This document shows, one piece after another, positions 26,900 to 35,384 of a stretch of 62,969 nt of DNA. The notes below the pieces were generated by a model, which did not search any database, was not told where the DNA came from, and was given only the letters and a program-made list of their open reading frames with translations. A program made the translations under genes and the position numbers. Source of the stretch: an uncultured Pelagibacteraceae bacterium (lineage in GTDB: Bacteria > Pseudomonadota > Alphaproteobacteria > Pelagibacterales > Pelagibacteraceae); the NCBI GenBank assembly GCA_902521675.1, contig CABYSP010000006.1, forward strand, positions 1 through 62,969. The letters are read 5' to 3'. Each line of letters starts with the position of its first letter. Position 1 is the first letter of the stretch.

Positions 26900-27882
26900 T
26901 TATGACTTTCTAAAAATTTTACTATCTTTTTTGTAAATGTTGGCAGTGTATAATTTTGAAGCTTTGTTGGATCAATCCAATAATTGTTTTTATTTAAATT
27001 ATATTTATTTTTAAATTCAATTTTAATGTTCATATTCATGTTGGACATTTTAAAATTCAAATCTTTATCAAAATTTTTAGGATTATTAACTTCCTCCATT
27101 GGGAAAATATTAAAATTTTTTAAAAAATTAAATTTGTTATTTTTTATTAATAAATAATGATTATTTTTTTTATAAACATTCAGCTTGTAAAAAGTTTCTT
27201 TGTCTTTTTTTTTAAATTTTACTAGATCAAAATTTTTATTTTTAAATGATTTGCATTTTTTTACTAATGGACAGTTCTTACAATTAGGACTAACAGGTTT
27301 ACAAATTAGTGCTCCTAATTCCATTAAAGCTTGAGCATAATCACTAGACCTTTTGATAGATGTTCCAAAAATTTTTTTCTTCTCGTGTAAATTTTCTTTT
27401 TTTATTTGATCTTGTTTTTTTAAAAATAAGTATCTCTTTAATACTCTTTCAATATTACCATCTAGAGGAATTATTGGTTTATTGAATGCAATTGCAGAAA
27501 TTGCACTTGCTGTATAATCTCCAATTCCTGGAAGAGACTTTAAATCTACAAAATTTCTAGGTATTTTTTTATTAAAATTTTTAACAACTATTTGAGCTGT
27601 TTTTTTTAAATTTCTTACTCTTGAATAGTATCCAAGACCCTCCCAAAGTTTAATTAATTTTCTATCATCATATTTAGATAATTTTTCTATTGTGGGAATA
27701 TTTTTTATAAATCTGTTAAAGTAAGGTATTACTGTTGCAACCTGGGTTTGCTGCAACATAAATTCACTTACTAAAGTGTAGTATTGCTTTTTTGTTTGAG
27801 AAACATTCTTTCTCCAAGGTAAAGATCTTTTATTTAAATCATACCAATTAAGAATATTATTTGTTATTATTGGATCTTTCAT
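26896..27882 (-). CDS. mutY: A/G-specific adenine DNA glycosylase
   Basis: MutY removes adenine mispaired with 8-oxoguanine. The ATG at 27882 (328 residues) begins MKDPIITNNILNWYDLNKRS, the normal family start. The longer frame to 27927 would run into dciA. Motifs include the catalytic-helix segment SEFMLQQTQVATVIPYF, the HhH motif SLPGIGDYTASAI, and the iron-sulfur pattern C-x6-C-x2-C-x5-C in CKPVSPNCKNCPLVKKC. The C-terminal NUDIX-like domain is short and divergent. Its start codon abuts the start codon of the opposing dciA gene. Confidence 0.94.
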   Translation of the reverse strand: MKDPIITNNILNWYDLNKRSLPWRKNVSQTKKQYYTLVSEFMLQQTQVATVIPYFNRFIKNIPTIEKLSKYDDRKLIKLWEGLGYYSRVRNLKKTAQIVVKNFNKKIPRNFVDLKSLPGIGDYTASAISAIAFNKPIIPLDGNIERVLKRYLFLKKQDQIKKENLHEKKKIFGTSIKRSSDYAQALMELGALICKPVSPNCKNCPLVKKCKSFKNKNFDLVKFKKKDKETFYKLNVYKKNNHYLLIKNNKFNFLKNFNIFPMEEVNNPKNFDKDLNFKMSNMNMNIKIEFKNKYNLNKNNYWIDPTKLQNYTLPTFTKKIVKFLESHK

Positions 27883-28371
27883 ATGCAATCTAAAAATAAT
27901 ACTAAGCAGAGAAACGCTAGCATTCAAGGATTAAGATCTTTCAAAGACACTTTGCCAAAAAATGTCAAAAAAATAATAAATAAAAAAGGTCATGTATATT
28001 CAGAAACGCTGAGCAATTGGAAATATTTAGTTGGAAGCGAATTATTTAAAATTTGCTATCCAAAAACATTTAAAAATTCAAATAAATTTGGAGTTAGCAC
28101 CTTAGTGGTTATGGTCAAGCGAGGGCATGAAGTTGACGTAGAATATTCGAAAAAACATATTTTAGATAAAATGAATAATTTTTTTAGATATTCAGTTGTT
28201 GAAAAGCTCAAATTTATAAGTTTTGATGATGAACATGAAATGACAGGCTCGAGTAAAACAAAAGTTAAAAATGTGGCAATTAGTAAATATCAAGATAAGA
28301 TAAAAGGTGTTAAAAACGAAAAAATTAAAAAATCATTAACAGAGTTAACTAAGGTTTTTAGAGAGAAATGA
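27883..28371 (+). CDS. dciA: DUF721/DciA-family protein, probable DnaB loader
   Basis: This 162-residue protein has the DUF721 core (about residues 15-110), with the family's LSNWKYLVGSELFKICYP segment and a lysine-rich C-terminal tail. DciA is the ancestral loader of the replicative helicase DnaB in bacteria that lack DnaC or DnaI. The order mutY/DUF721/DsbA-like/smc is conserved in Alphaproteobacteria. The ATG at 27883 is directly next to the mutY start on the other strand. It ends in an ATGA overlap with the next gene. Confidence 0.75.
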   Translation: MQSKNNTKQRNASIQGLRSFKDTLPKNVKKIINKKGHVYSETLSNWKYLVGSELFKICYPKTFKNSNKFGVSTLVVMVKRGHEVDVEYSKKHILDKMNNFFRYSVVEKLKFISFDDEHEMTGSSKTKVKNVAISKYQDKIKGVKNEKIKKSLTELTKVFREK

Positions 28372-28946
28372 AAAAAATTATATTCTTATTATTAATATTT
28401 TTTACTACAGTGTTAAATGTACAAGCTGAAGAAATTAAAAGGATAACAGTTGGTAACGAAGATGCGAAAATAACTATTATAGCATTTGAGTCTTTAACAT
28501 GCAGTCACTGTGCTAATTTTCATAAAAATGTTTATCCTCAATTAAAGGAAGAATTTCTAGATAAAGGAATTGCTAAAATTGAATTTAGACATTTTCCATT
28601 AGACATAGCCGCTTTTAATGCATCGAAAGTTTCTCAATGTAAAAATGATGGAAATTCAAATATCCTTGAAAGTTTATATGCTAATCAACAAAAATGGGTG
28701 AAAGGAAGTTCGATAGAGGAGGCAAATAAAAATCTACAAAAATTTTTAAAAAGTGAGGGATTTAGTATTGATTTTGATACTTGTATAAATAATAAGGAAA
28801 TTGAAGATTTTGTTTTAAATGATCGAATCGATGGTACAAAAAACTTCAAAGTAAACTCAACTCCTACGATTATTATTAACAACGAAAAATTCGAAAAAAC
28901 TCTAAATTATAAAAATTTAAAAAAAGCGCTAGAAAAACTGATATAA
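28368..28946 (+). CDS. Periplasmic DsbA-family thiol-disulfide oxidoreductase
   Basis: This 192-residue protein has a signal peptide (MKKIIFLLLIFFTTVLNVQA). A thioredoxin fold with an inserted helical domain follows. The active site is CSHC in FESLTCSHCANFHKNVYP, and the cis-proline loop is NSTPTIIINN. It resembles alphaproteobacterial DsbA2/BdbD-like proteins that oxidise or isomerise exported proteins. It lies in the conserved block between dciA and smc, overlapping dciA by 4 bases and ending 8 bases before smc. Confidence 0.87.
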   Translation: MKKIIFLLLIFFTTVLNVQAEEIKRITVGNEDAKITIIAFESLTCSHCANFHKNVYPQLKEEFLDKGIAKIEFRHFPLDIAAFNASKVSQCKNDGNSNILESLYANQQKWVKGSSIEEANKNLQKFLKSEGFSIDFDTCINNKEIEDFVLNDRIDGTKNFKVNSTPTIIINNEKFEKTLNYKNLKKALEKLI

Positions 28947-28954
28947 GTTAGTGC

Positions 28955-31528
28955 ATGGAGTTTAAAAAAATCCAATTAAACGGATTTAAATCTTTTGCTG
29001 AAAAAACCAACTTCTTAATTGAGGATGGTCTTACGGGTATAGTAGGTCCTAACGGCTGCGGAAAATCTAACATTGTAGAATCTTTAAGATGGGTAATGGG
29101 AGAGACCTCTGCAAAGAGTATGCGTGGATCAGGTATGGAGGATGTAATTTTTTCAGGAACATCTAACAAAGCATCAAAAAATATTGCAGAAGTTTCAATT
29201 GAAGTTGAAAACAAAGATAAAGAAGGTCCTATTCAATATCGTGAAACAGAGCAAATACAAGTTAGAAGAAAAATAGAAAAAGATAAAGGATCTAAATTTT
29301 ACATAAATGATAAAGAGGTAAGAGCAAGAGATGCGCAAATGTTTTTTGCAGATCTTTCGACTGGTGCACACTCGCCATCTATGATTAGCCAAGGAAGAAT
29401 AGGTGCATTAGTAACTGCGAAACCAACAGATAGAAGGGCTATTTTAGAAGAGGCTGCAGGAATATCTGGTTTACACGTTAGGAGACATGAGGCTGAATTA
29501 AGATTAGGTGCGGCTGAGAATAATTTAAAAAGAGCAGATGAACTAAGAAGACAGCAAGAAAAACAACTAGCAAATCTTCAAAAACAAGCTGAAGAGGCAA
29601 CAAAATATAAACTAATTTCAGATCAAATTAAAAAAATTGAAGCAGGTTTATATTATTTAAAATTATTAGAAATTGATAAAGAAATTAGAATAGAAAATGA
29701 AATTAATACTGAGGCAGAAGGAGAAGTAGAAGGATTTAATAACAAAATATCTGAATTAGAAAATTTGATTAAAAATTTAACAGATAAAGTAAATCCATTG
29801 AGAGAAAAAAATATAGAAAATTTATCAAAGATACAAAGACTTAATCTAGAACTTCAAAGTTTAGATGAGGAAAATACCAGAATTCAAGACGAGATAGAAA
29901 GCATTAAAAAATCAATTCAAACACTAGATGATGATATTACGAGAGAAAAAGGTATTATTATAGACGCCAACTCAAATGAAAAAAGATTGAAGGAAGAAAA
30001 AACTGAACTTATTGAGACAGACTCGAAGTATTTTGAAACAGAAAAATTATCTAATGAAGAATTAGAAAGTGCAAAAAATAAACTTAATGAAAAACAAAAA
30101 GCTGTTGATGAAGTTGTAAATAATTTAGCTGAAGAAACTGTAAATATAAGTGTTGGTCCAATAAGAAATGTAAAAAATACTATATCAAGGGTAAAAGAAT
30201 TAATAGATAGTAATGAAATAAATCAAGCAGTAACACTTCTAGATAGATGTAAAATGGAGCTAGATAATTTTTTAAATGATTTAAAAAATGAGAGATCTAG
30301 GAGTGAGTTATTAGGAGTTAGTGAAAAATCAAAAAATATAAAATTACTCCAAGAAAAATATGCCGATGCATATAGTAAAAATCAATCAATTAAAAATGAG
30401 TCTATAAAAAGAAATGAAAGAATTAGAAACATTGAAACTGAAATTGAAAGTTGGAAAAATTTATTAATTAACTCAGAAAAAATGGTTAATGAACTAACAC
30501 AAAGAAAAGAAAAATTATCAAAACAATTAAGTGATTTAGAAAACCAACCTAGAGTGCAGGCTGAAAGAAAAGGTCAAATTTCAGAAAATTTAAGAATTTC
30601 AGATAAAGAAAAAATTGATAATGAAGCGATTATAGATGAAACAGACCAAAAAATTGAAATGTTAAGAGCGCAATTAAATGAAATACAAGAGCAATCAATT
30701 CAAATCAGAGAAAGAAAAGCAAGCTCAGGAGCTACAATTGAAGGGCTGCAAAAAAGGAAAAATGATTTGCTTGATAGAACAAGTTCTGAGCTAAATTTAA
30801 ATGAAGATAATATTTTAGAAAATTCAAATTTAAATGGAGTAGAAGAGCTTCCAAATCCAGTTGATCAAGAAGATGCTTTAGACAAGAAAAAACAAGAAAG
30901 AGAAAAATTAGGATCTGTAAATTTAAAAGCAGATGAAGAAACAAGTAAATATGAAGAAGAGATAAAAAAAATGGAACAGGATCGTGCTGACCTTGTTACT
31001 GCTATTGTGAAACTGAAAGATAGCATCAATGAACTTAATCAAAAAGGAAGGGAAAGATTGATTGAAGCTTTTGAAAAAGTTAATAGAAAATTTAATGAAG
31101 TTTATACAAAACTTTTCAATGGTGGAAATGCTAAATTAGAATTAGTGGACTCTGATGATCCACTTGAAGCAGGTTTAGAAATGTTAGTTAGTCCTCCAGG
31201 AAAAAGACTTCAATCGATAACTTTGTTATCTGGGGGTGAGCAAGCATTGACTGCACTCTCTTTAATCTTTGCAGTATTTTTAACTAACCCATCGCCCATA
31301 TGTGTTTTAGATGAGGTTGATGCACCACTTGACGATGCTAACGTAACAAGATTTTGTAGTTTACTTGAAGAACTAATTAAAATAACCAACACCAAATTCA
31401 TAATTGTAACTCATCATGCTTTAACCATGTCAAAAATGAACAGACTATATGGGGTAACTATGCCTCAAAAAGGAATTAGTCAGCTTGTGGCTGTTGATTT
31501 ACAAAAAGCAGAAAGTATGGTTGCTTAA
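28955..31528 (+). CDS. smc: Chromosome segregation ATPase SMC, short, no recognisable hinge
   Basis: SMC organises and segregates the chromosome with ScpA and ScpB. The N-terminal head has Walker A GPNGCGKSN (31-39) and runs to about residue 165. The C-terminal head has the ABC signature LLSGGEQALTALS (from 757) and Walker B ICVLDEVDAPLDD. Coiled coil fills residues about 170-700. The protein is 857 residues, against about 1150 in other Alphaproteobacteria. The globular hinge that should split the coil is not visible. In its place, near residues 390-450, is a short helical stretch with a GP break and one cysteine (C432). Both head halves are highly conserved, so the gene should be active. Confidence 0.93.
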   Translation: MEFKKIQLNGFKSFAEKTNFLIEDGLTGIVGPNGCGKSNIVESLRWVMGETSAKSMRGSGMEDVIFSGTSNKASKNIAEVSIEVENKDKEGPIQYRETEQIQVRRKIEKDKGSKFYINDKEVRARDAQMFFADLSTGAHSPSMISQGRIGALVTAKPTDRRAILEEAAGISGLHVRRHEAELRLGAAENNLKRADELRRQQEKQLANLQKQAEEATKYKLISDQIKKIEAGLYYLKLLEIDKEIRIENEINTEAEGEVEGFNNKISELENLIKNLTDKVNPLREKNIENLSKIQRLNLELQSLDEENTRIQDEIESIKKSIQTLDDDITREKGIIIDANSNEKRLKEEKTELIETDSKYFETEKLSNEELESAKNKLNEKQKAVDEVVNNLAEETVNISVGPIRNVKNTISRVKELIDSNEINQAVTLLDRCKMELDNFLNDLKNERSRSELLGVSEKSKNIKLLQEKYADAYSKNQSIKNESIKRNERIRNIETEIESWKNLLINSEKMVNELTQRKEKLSKQLSDLENQPRVQAERKGQISENLRISDKEKIDNEAIIDETDQKIEMLRAQLNEIQEQSIQIRERKASSGATIEGLQKRKNDLLDRTSSELNLNEDNILENSNLNGVEELPNPVDQEDALDKKKQEREKLGSVNLKADEETSKYEEEIKKMEQDRADLVTAIVKLKDSINELNQKGRERLIEAFEKVNRKFNEVYTKLFNGGNAKLELVDSDDPLEAGLEMLVSPPGKRLQSITLLSGGEQALTALSLIFAVFLTNPSPICVLDEVDAPLDDANVTRFCSLLEELIKITNTKFIIVTHHALTMSKMNRLYGVTMPQKGISQLVAVDLQKAESMVA

Positions 31529-31537
31529 ACTATATAA

Positions 31538-31813
31538 ATGCCAAAAGAACCTTTCAAAACTCGCTTAGAGATTGCAAAAAGCAAGATTTCAAAGAAAAAT
31601 CTCTACAATAAGAAGAATGACCCCTCACCTATAGGAACTGCATTTAAATTAAGCACAGAACTTGTTTCTGCAGTGGCTGTGGGGACAATTATTGGGTTTA
31701 TTTTTGACAAGACCTTTGGTACTAAACCCTGGTTTATATTAATATTTTTTTTTGTTGGTGTAGTTGCTGGAATAACCAATGTGATTAGATCTGCAAAAAA
31801 AATGCAAAAATAA
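31538..31813 (+). CDS. atpI: ATP synthase accessory protein AtpI/AtpZ family
   Basis: This 91-residue protein has a basic N-terminus and two transmembrane helices (ELVSAVAVGTIIGFIFDKTF and WFILIFFFVGVVAGITNVI). That is the layout of the AtpZ/AtpI family, which helps assembly of the c-ring and may carry Mg2+ or Ca2+. It heads the F0 gene set, 9 bases after smc and 9 before atpB. Confidence 0.85.
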   Translation: MPKEPFKTRLEIAKSKISKKNLYNKKNDPSPIGTAFKLSTELVSAVAVGTIIGFIFDKTFGTKPWFILIFFFVGVVAGITNVIRSAKKMQK

Positions 31814-31822
31814 ATAAGTATT

Positions 31823-32557
31823 ATGGCAGCAAATCCTATGTCTCAATTCGACGTTTATAGAATTGGACCAGAAATTAAAGTTGGAGCATTCGATATATCA
31901 TTTACGAACGCAAGTTTGTTTATGATTTTGAGCACTGTATCTATTTTGTTAATCTTTAATTTTGGATCAAAAAAAAATTCAATATTACCAAACAAAATTC
32001 AATTATTAGCAGAACTTAGCTATACATTTGTATCCAAAATGATTAGCGATACAGCTGGTTCAAAAGCTAAACCATACTTTGCATTTATATTTTCTCTATT
32101 CATGTTTGTTTTATTTTGTAACATGTTCGGAATGATACCCTATACTTTCACTGTAACTAGTCATATCATTGTAACATTTGTGCTTGCAGCATTTATATTT
32201 ATTGGAGTGACTGTAATTGGGTTTATTAAACATGGTTTTGGGTATTTAAAATTATTTGTTCCTAGTGGAGTACCTGCAGTATTACTCCCTTTAATTGTTG
32301 TTATAGAAATTATTTCCTATTTAAGTAGGCCTATAAGTTTATCAGTTAGATTATTTGCCAATATGATGGCTGGTCATACAATGATGAAAGTTTTCGGAGG
32401 CTTTGTAATTAGCCTTGGAATAGTTGGTGGGTGGCTTCCACTAAGTTTTTCGGTTGCGTTAACTGGTTTGGAGATCTTAGTTGCTTTTCTTCAAGCTTAT
32501 GTTTTTGCAATCTTAACCTGCATCTATTTAAATGATGCATTAAATTTACACCATTAA
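31823..32557 (+). CDS. atpB: F0 ATP synthase subunit a
   Basis: Subunit a forms the two proton half-channels against the c-ring. The 244-residue polytopic protein carries the essential arginine in SRPISLSVRLFANMMAGH and the helix GLEILVAFLQAYVFAILTCIYL. In Alphaproteobacteria the F0 genes stand apart from the F1 genes, and no F1 gene is seen in this window. It is followed after 17 bases by atpE with a strong ribosome-binding site. Confidence 0.96.
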   Translation: MAANPMSQFDVYRIGPEIKVGAFDISFTNASLFMILSTVSILLIFNFGSKKNSILPNKIQLLAELSYTFVSKMISDTAGSKAKPYFAFIFSLFMFVLFCNMFGMIPYTFTVTSHIIVTFVLAAFIFIGVTVIGFIKHGFGYLKLFVPSGVPAVLLPLIVVIEIISYLSRPISLSVRLFANMMAGHTMMKVFGGFVISLGIVGGWLPLSFSVALTGLEILVAFLQAYVFAILTCIYLNDALNLHH

Positions 32558-32562
32558 TAACA

Positions 32563-32570
32563 GAGGAGGA
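32563..32570 (+). promoter_or_regulatory. Strong Shine-Dalgarno sequence of atpE
   Basis: GAGGAGGA ends 4 bases before the atpE ATG. Most genes in this window have only weak A-rich leaders or overlap their neighbour. A near-perfect anti-16S match here fits the need for about ten c subunits per complex from the same polycistronic message. Confidence 0.8.
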
Positions 32571-32574
32571 TATA

Positions 32575-32802
32575 ATGGAATTAGAAGCAGCAAAAATGAT
32601 CGGGGCAGGTTTAGCAGCAATTGCTTTAGCTGGAGCCGGTGTTGGTATCGGAATAATTTTTGGAAATTATTTGTCTGGCGCAATGAGAAATCCATCTGCG
32701 GCACAAAAACAATTTCCTAACTTGCTTTTAGGTTTTGCACTTGCAGAAGCTACGGGATTATTTGGATTAGTAGTTGCGTTAATCATTCTCTTTGCGTTTT
32801 AA
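32575..32802 (+). CDS. atpE: F0 ATP synthase subunit c
   Basis: This is the 75-residue proteolipid of the rotor ring: two membrane helices joined by the polar loop RNPSAAQ. The proton-carrying carboxylate is Glu58 in LGFALAEATGLFG. I see no obvious Na+-coordination pattern, so a proton-driven ring is expected. The first helix is glycine/alanine-rich (GAGVGIGIIFGNYLSGAM). Its 3' end is overlapped only by an extended, less likely frame of the next gene. Confidence 0.97.
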   Translation: MELEAAKMIGAGLAAIALAGAGVGIGIIFGNYLSGAMRNPSAAQKQFPNLLLGFALAEATGLFGLVVALIILFAF

Positions 32803-32806
32803 ATTG

Positions 32807-33397
32807 ATGGTTAAAAAAATATATTTTCAGTCAATATTTTTTAGCTTCTTTTTTATTAAAGAAGCTTTTGCAGCTGAAAGCGGAGGTATGCCTCAATTAA
32901 ACCCAGAGTTTTGGGTTTCTCAAATTTTTTGGCTAATACTTACTTTTGGTATTATGTATTTAGTTTTATCTAAACTAATACTACCAAAAATTAGTAACAA
33001 CTTAGAATCGAGAAAATCCCAAATATTAGAAAATATTGAGGCTGCTGAGAAACAAAGAGAAGATAGTGATGCAAAACTAAAAGAATATGATGAAATTATA
33101 TCTAAAAGCAAACTTGAGGCTAATAGTATTTTCAATCAAGCAAGAGAAAAAGCACTAAAAGACATTGGTGCAAAAAGAGAAGTGCTTGATAAGCAAATTG
33201 ATAATGAAATTGCTGAGGCTGAAAAAGAAATAGATGCATTAAGAAAAAAAGCGCCAGATAAAATAAATAAAATTGCTATTGAGACATCATCTGAGTTATT
33301 GCAAAAACTAATTGGAGCTGAAGTAAATAATAGTAGTATATCCGCAATAGTTGACGATCTATCTAAAAGAAATGTAGATAAATATTATGGCAATTGA
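32807..33397 (+). CDS. atpG: F0 ATP synthase subunit b'
   Basis: This is the first of two b-type peripheral stalk subunits, as usual in Alphaproteobacteria. The ATG at 32807 (196 residues) lies 4 bases after the atpE stop; the TTG at 32792 inside atpE is less likely. The N-terminus has a signal-like helix (about residues 3-20), then NPEFWVSQIFWLILTFGIMY as the membrane anchor. A long charged coiled coil follows, reaching toward F1. It overlaps the next gene by 11 bases. Confidence 0.9.
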   Translation: MVKKIYFQSIFFSFFFIKEAFAAESGGMPQLNPEFWVSQIFWLILTFGIMYLVLSKLILPKISNNLESRKSQILENIEAAEKQREDSDAKLKEYDEIISKSKLEANSIFNQAREKALKDIGAKREVLDKQIDNEIAEAEKEIDALRKKAPDKINKIAIETSSELLQKLIGAEVNNSSISAIVDDLSKRNVDKYYGN

Positions 33398-33884
33398 TGC
33401 AACATTTTGGGTAGCCGTATCATTTTTTATTTTTTTTGGAGCGTTAATTTACCTTAAAATTCCTCAAAAAGTTTCTGAAATGTTAGATAAAATGATATCT
33501 GACATTAAAAATGAAATTGATGAAAGTGAAAAATTAAGAACCGAGGCAAAAACACTACTAGATAACTCACAAAAAAAATTAGATACAGCTAAGTCTGTTA
33601 GCAACAAAATTCTTGAGAACGCCAAAAAAGATGCAGATAGATTAATAATTGAGATGAATGATAAGTTTCATAAATCATCAGAAATTAAAAAAAATTTAGC
33701 TGAAAATAAAATAAGTCATATGAAAGAAGCGGCTTTAAAAGAAATTAAGGACGCATCAATAAAGATTGCCGTGGACTCAGTTAAAAAAATAATAACCACA
33801 TCTGTAGACAAGTCAAAATTAGATGCTGTGTTTCAAAAAAATTTAGATGAAACTAAAGCAGAGTTAAAAAAAATTAACTCATAA
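33387..33884 (+). CDS. atpF: F0 ATP synthase subunit b
   Basis: This is the second stalk subunit, 165 residues, with an N-terminal membrane helix (TFWVAVSFFIFFGALIYL). A continuous charged coiled coil rich in Lys, Glu and Asp follows. It dimerises with b' to hold F1 against rotation. It overlaps b' by 11 bases and is the last F0 gene. A 39-base gap separates it from the carotenoid genes on the same strand. Confidence 0.92.
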   Translation: MAIDATFWVAVSFFIFFGALIYLKIPQKVSEMLDKMISDIKNEIDESEKLRTEAKTLLDNSQKKLDTAKSVSNKILENAKKDADRLIIEMNDKFHKSSEIKKNLAENKISHMKEAALKEIKDASIKIAVDSVKKIITTSVDKSKLDAVFQKNLDETKAELKKINS

Positions 33885-33889
33885 TACAC

Positions 33890-33919
33890 TTACAATTTTT
33901 CAAAAAAGCTATAGATTAT
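33890..33919 (+). promoter_or_regulatory. Possible weak promoter before the crt-blh genes
   Basis: TTACAA (33890-33895) precedes the A+T-rich stretch TATAGATTAT (33910-33919), ending 4 bases before the crtI ATG. Spacing to any single -10 hexamer is imperfect (14, 16 or 18). The 39-base gap is the only sizeable one between atpI and rnhA, so a separate promoter for the retinal genes is plausible but unproven. I see no terminator hairpin here. Confidence 0.2.
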
Positions 33920-33923
33920 TAAA

Positions 33924-35384
33924 ATGAACTCTATTGTCATTGGATCGGGATTTGGTGGGATCGCAGCAGCGCTAAGACTTAAGGCAAAAGGACATGCCGT
34001 AAAATTAATAGAAAAACATCCAGATCTAGGTGGAAGAGCAAGAGTTTTTAAGAAAAACGGATTTATATATGATGCTGGACCAACAGTAATTACTGCACCC
34101 TACTTAATTAATGAATTGTTCGAGTTATTCAATAAAGATCCAAAAAATTATATAGAACTAACTCCACTTAAAATTTGGTACCAGTTTATTTTTGAGGACA
34201 AAACTAAATTTAACTATTCAGGCGACGAAATAGAGATGAAAGACCAAATCGGGAAGCTTAGCAAAGAAGATGTAAATGGATATGAAAAATTAGTTAATTT
34301 TACAAAAAAAATATTTGATAAAGGTTTTTTAGAACTTGCAGATGTACCATTTGATAAACCTTTCGTAATGATGCAACAATTGCCTGCTCTATTAAAACTT
34401 AAAAGTTATAAATCAGTTTACTCACTTGTTTCATCTTATATAAAAAATGAAAAATTAAGAAGAATGCTTAGCATGCATCCTTTACTAGTTGGGGGGAATC
34501 CTTTTACCACCACTTCTATTTATGGATTAATTCTTTATTTAGAAAAAAAATGGGGAATACATTATTCAGTTGGAGGAACAGGAAATATAATTAAAGGTTT
34601 TGAAAAATTAATGAATGAGGTTGGTATTGAAATAATAAAAAACAGTGAAGTAACAGAAATTATATCAAAAAATAATAAAATAAGTGGTGTAAAATTAAAT
34701 AATGAAAATGAAATTGGTGCAGATAATGTTGTTTGCAATGCAGATCCGCCTGCATTTTATGAGAAAATGTTAAGCAAAGGCAACGAGAATTCCATGTTGT
34801 TTAATTGGAAAAAAAACCGAATGGAATATTCTATGGGTTTATTTGTTTACTATTTTGGAACAAAAAAAATATATGAGAATGTTGAACATCATACAATAAA
34901 GTTTGGAAATAAATATAAGGAACATCTTGATGACATATTTGATAAGAAAAAATTAAATAATGATATTAGCTATTATCTTCACAGACCTACAGCAACCGAT
35001 AAAACTATGGCTCCAGAAGGAAATGATTGTTTTTATGTGTTAGTGCCTGTTCCTAACAATCAATCAAAAATAAATTGGGAAACTGAAGGTGAGAAAATGA
35101 AAAATCTTGTAATTGAAAAAATGGAAAAAGACTTAATGCCAGATCTTAAGAATAATATAGTTGAGGACTTTTATCTAACGCCTGATTACTTTGAAAAAGA
35201 ATTAAACACAAAATTTGGATCAGGGTTTTCAATACAACCTAAATTTACACAATCCGCATACTTTAGATTTCATAATAAATCAGAAATATATGATGGTTTG
35301 TATTTTGTTGGAGCGGGTACACATCCTGGGGCCGGCGTTCCAGGTGTTCTCTCCTCAGCGAAGGTTTTGGATAAATTATTTTAA
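33924..35384 (+). CDS. crtI: Phytoene desaturase
   Basis: CrtI converts phytoene to lycopene by successive desaturations. The 486-residue flavoprotein has the FAD-binding N-terminus IVIGSGFGGIAAALRLKAKG, with LGGRARVF following. The carotenoid-desaturase C-terminal signature is GLYFVGAGTHPGAGVPGVLS. It is the first of four genes (crtI, crtB, crtY, blh) that together make retinal from GGPP. The GGPP synthase gene is not in this window. The stop overlaps the crtB start (TAATG). Confidence 0.95.
   Translation: MNSIVIGSGFGGIAAALRLKAKGHAVKLIEKHPDLGGRARVFKKNGFIYDAGPTVITAPYLINELFELFNKDPKNYIELTPLKIWYQFIFEDKTKFNYSGDEIEMKDQIGKLSKEDVNGYEKLVNFTKKIFDKGFLELADVPFDKPFVMMQQLPALLKLKSYKSVYSLVSSYIKNEKLRRMLSMHPLLVGGNPFTTTSIYGLILYLEKKWGIHYSVGGTGNIIKGFEKLMNEVGIEIIKNSEVTEIISKNNKISGVKLNNENEIGADNVVCNADPPAFYEKMLSKGNENSMLFNWKKNRMEYSMGLFVYYFGTKKIYENVEHHTIKFGNKYKEHLDDIFDKKKLNNDISYYLHRPTATDKTMAPEGNDCFYVLVPVPNNQSKINWETEGEKMKNLVIEKMEKDLMPDLKNNIVEDFYLTPDYFEKELNTKFGSGFSIQPKFTQSAYFRFHNKSEIYDGLYFVGAGTHPGAGVPGVLSSAKVLDKLF

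Noticed and set aside
28955..31528. smc as a degraded or deleted pseudogene
   Set aside because: One uninterrupted frame, with both head halves and all ATPase motifs intact, argues for a functional, shortened protein.
33885..33923. TTTTTCAAAAAA after atpF as a terminator hairpin
   Set aside because: The loop would be one base and the stem all A-T, with no following T run, so it is not a credible intrinsic terminator.
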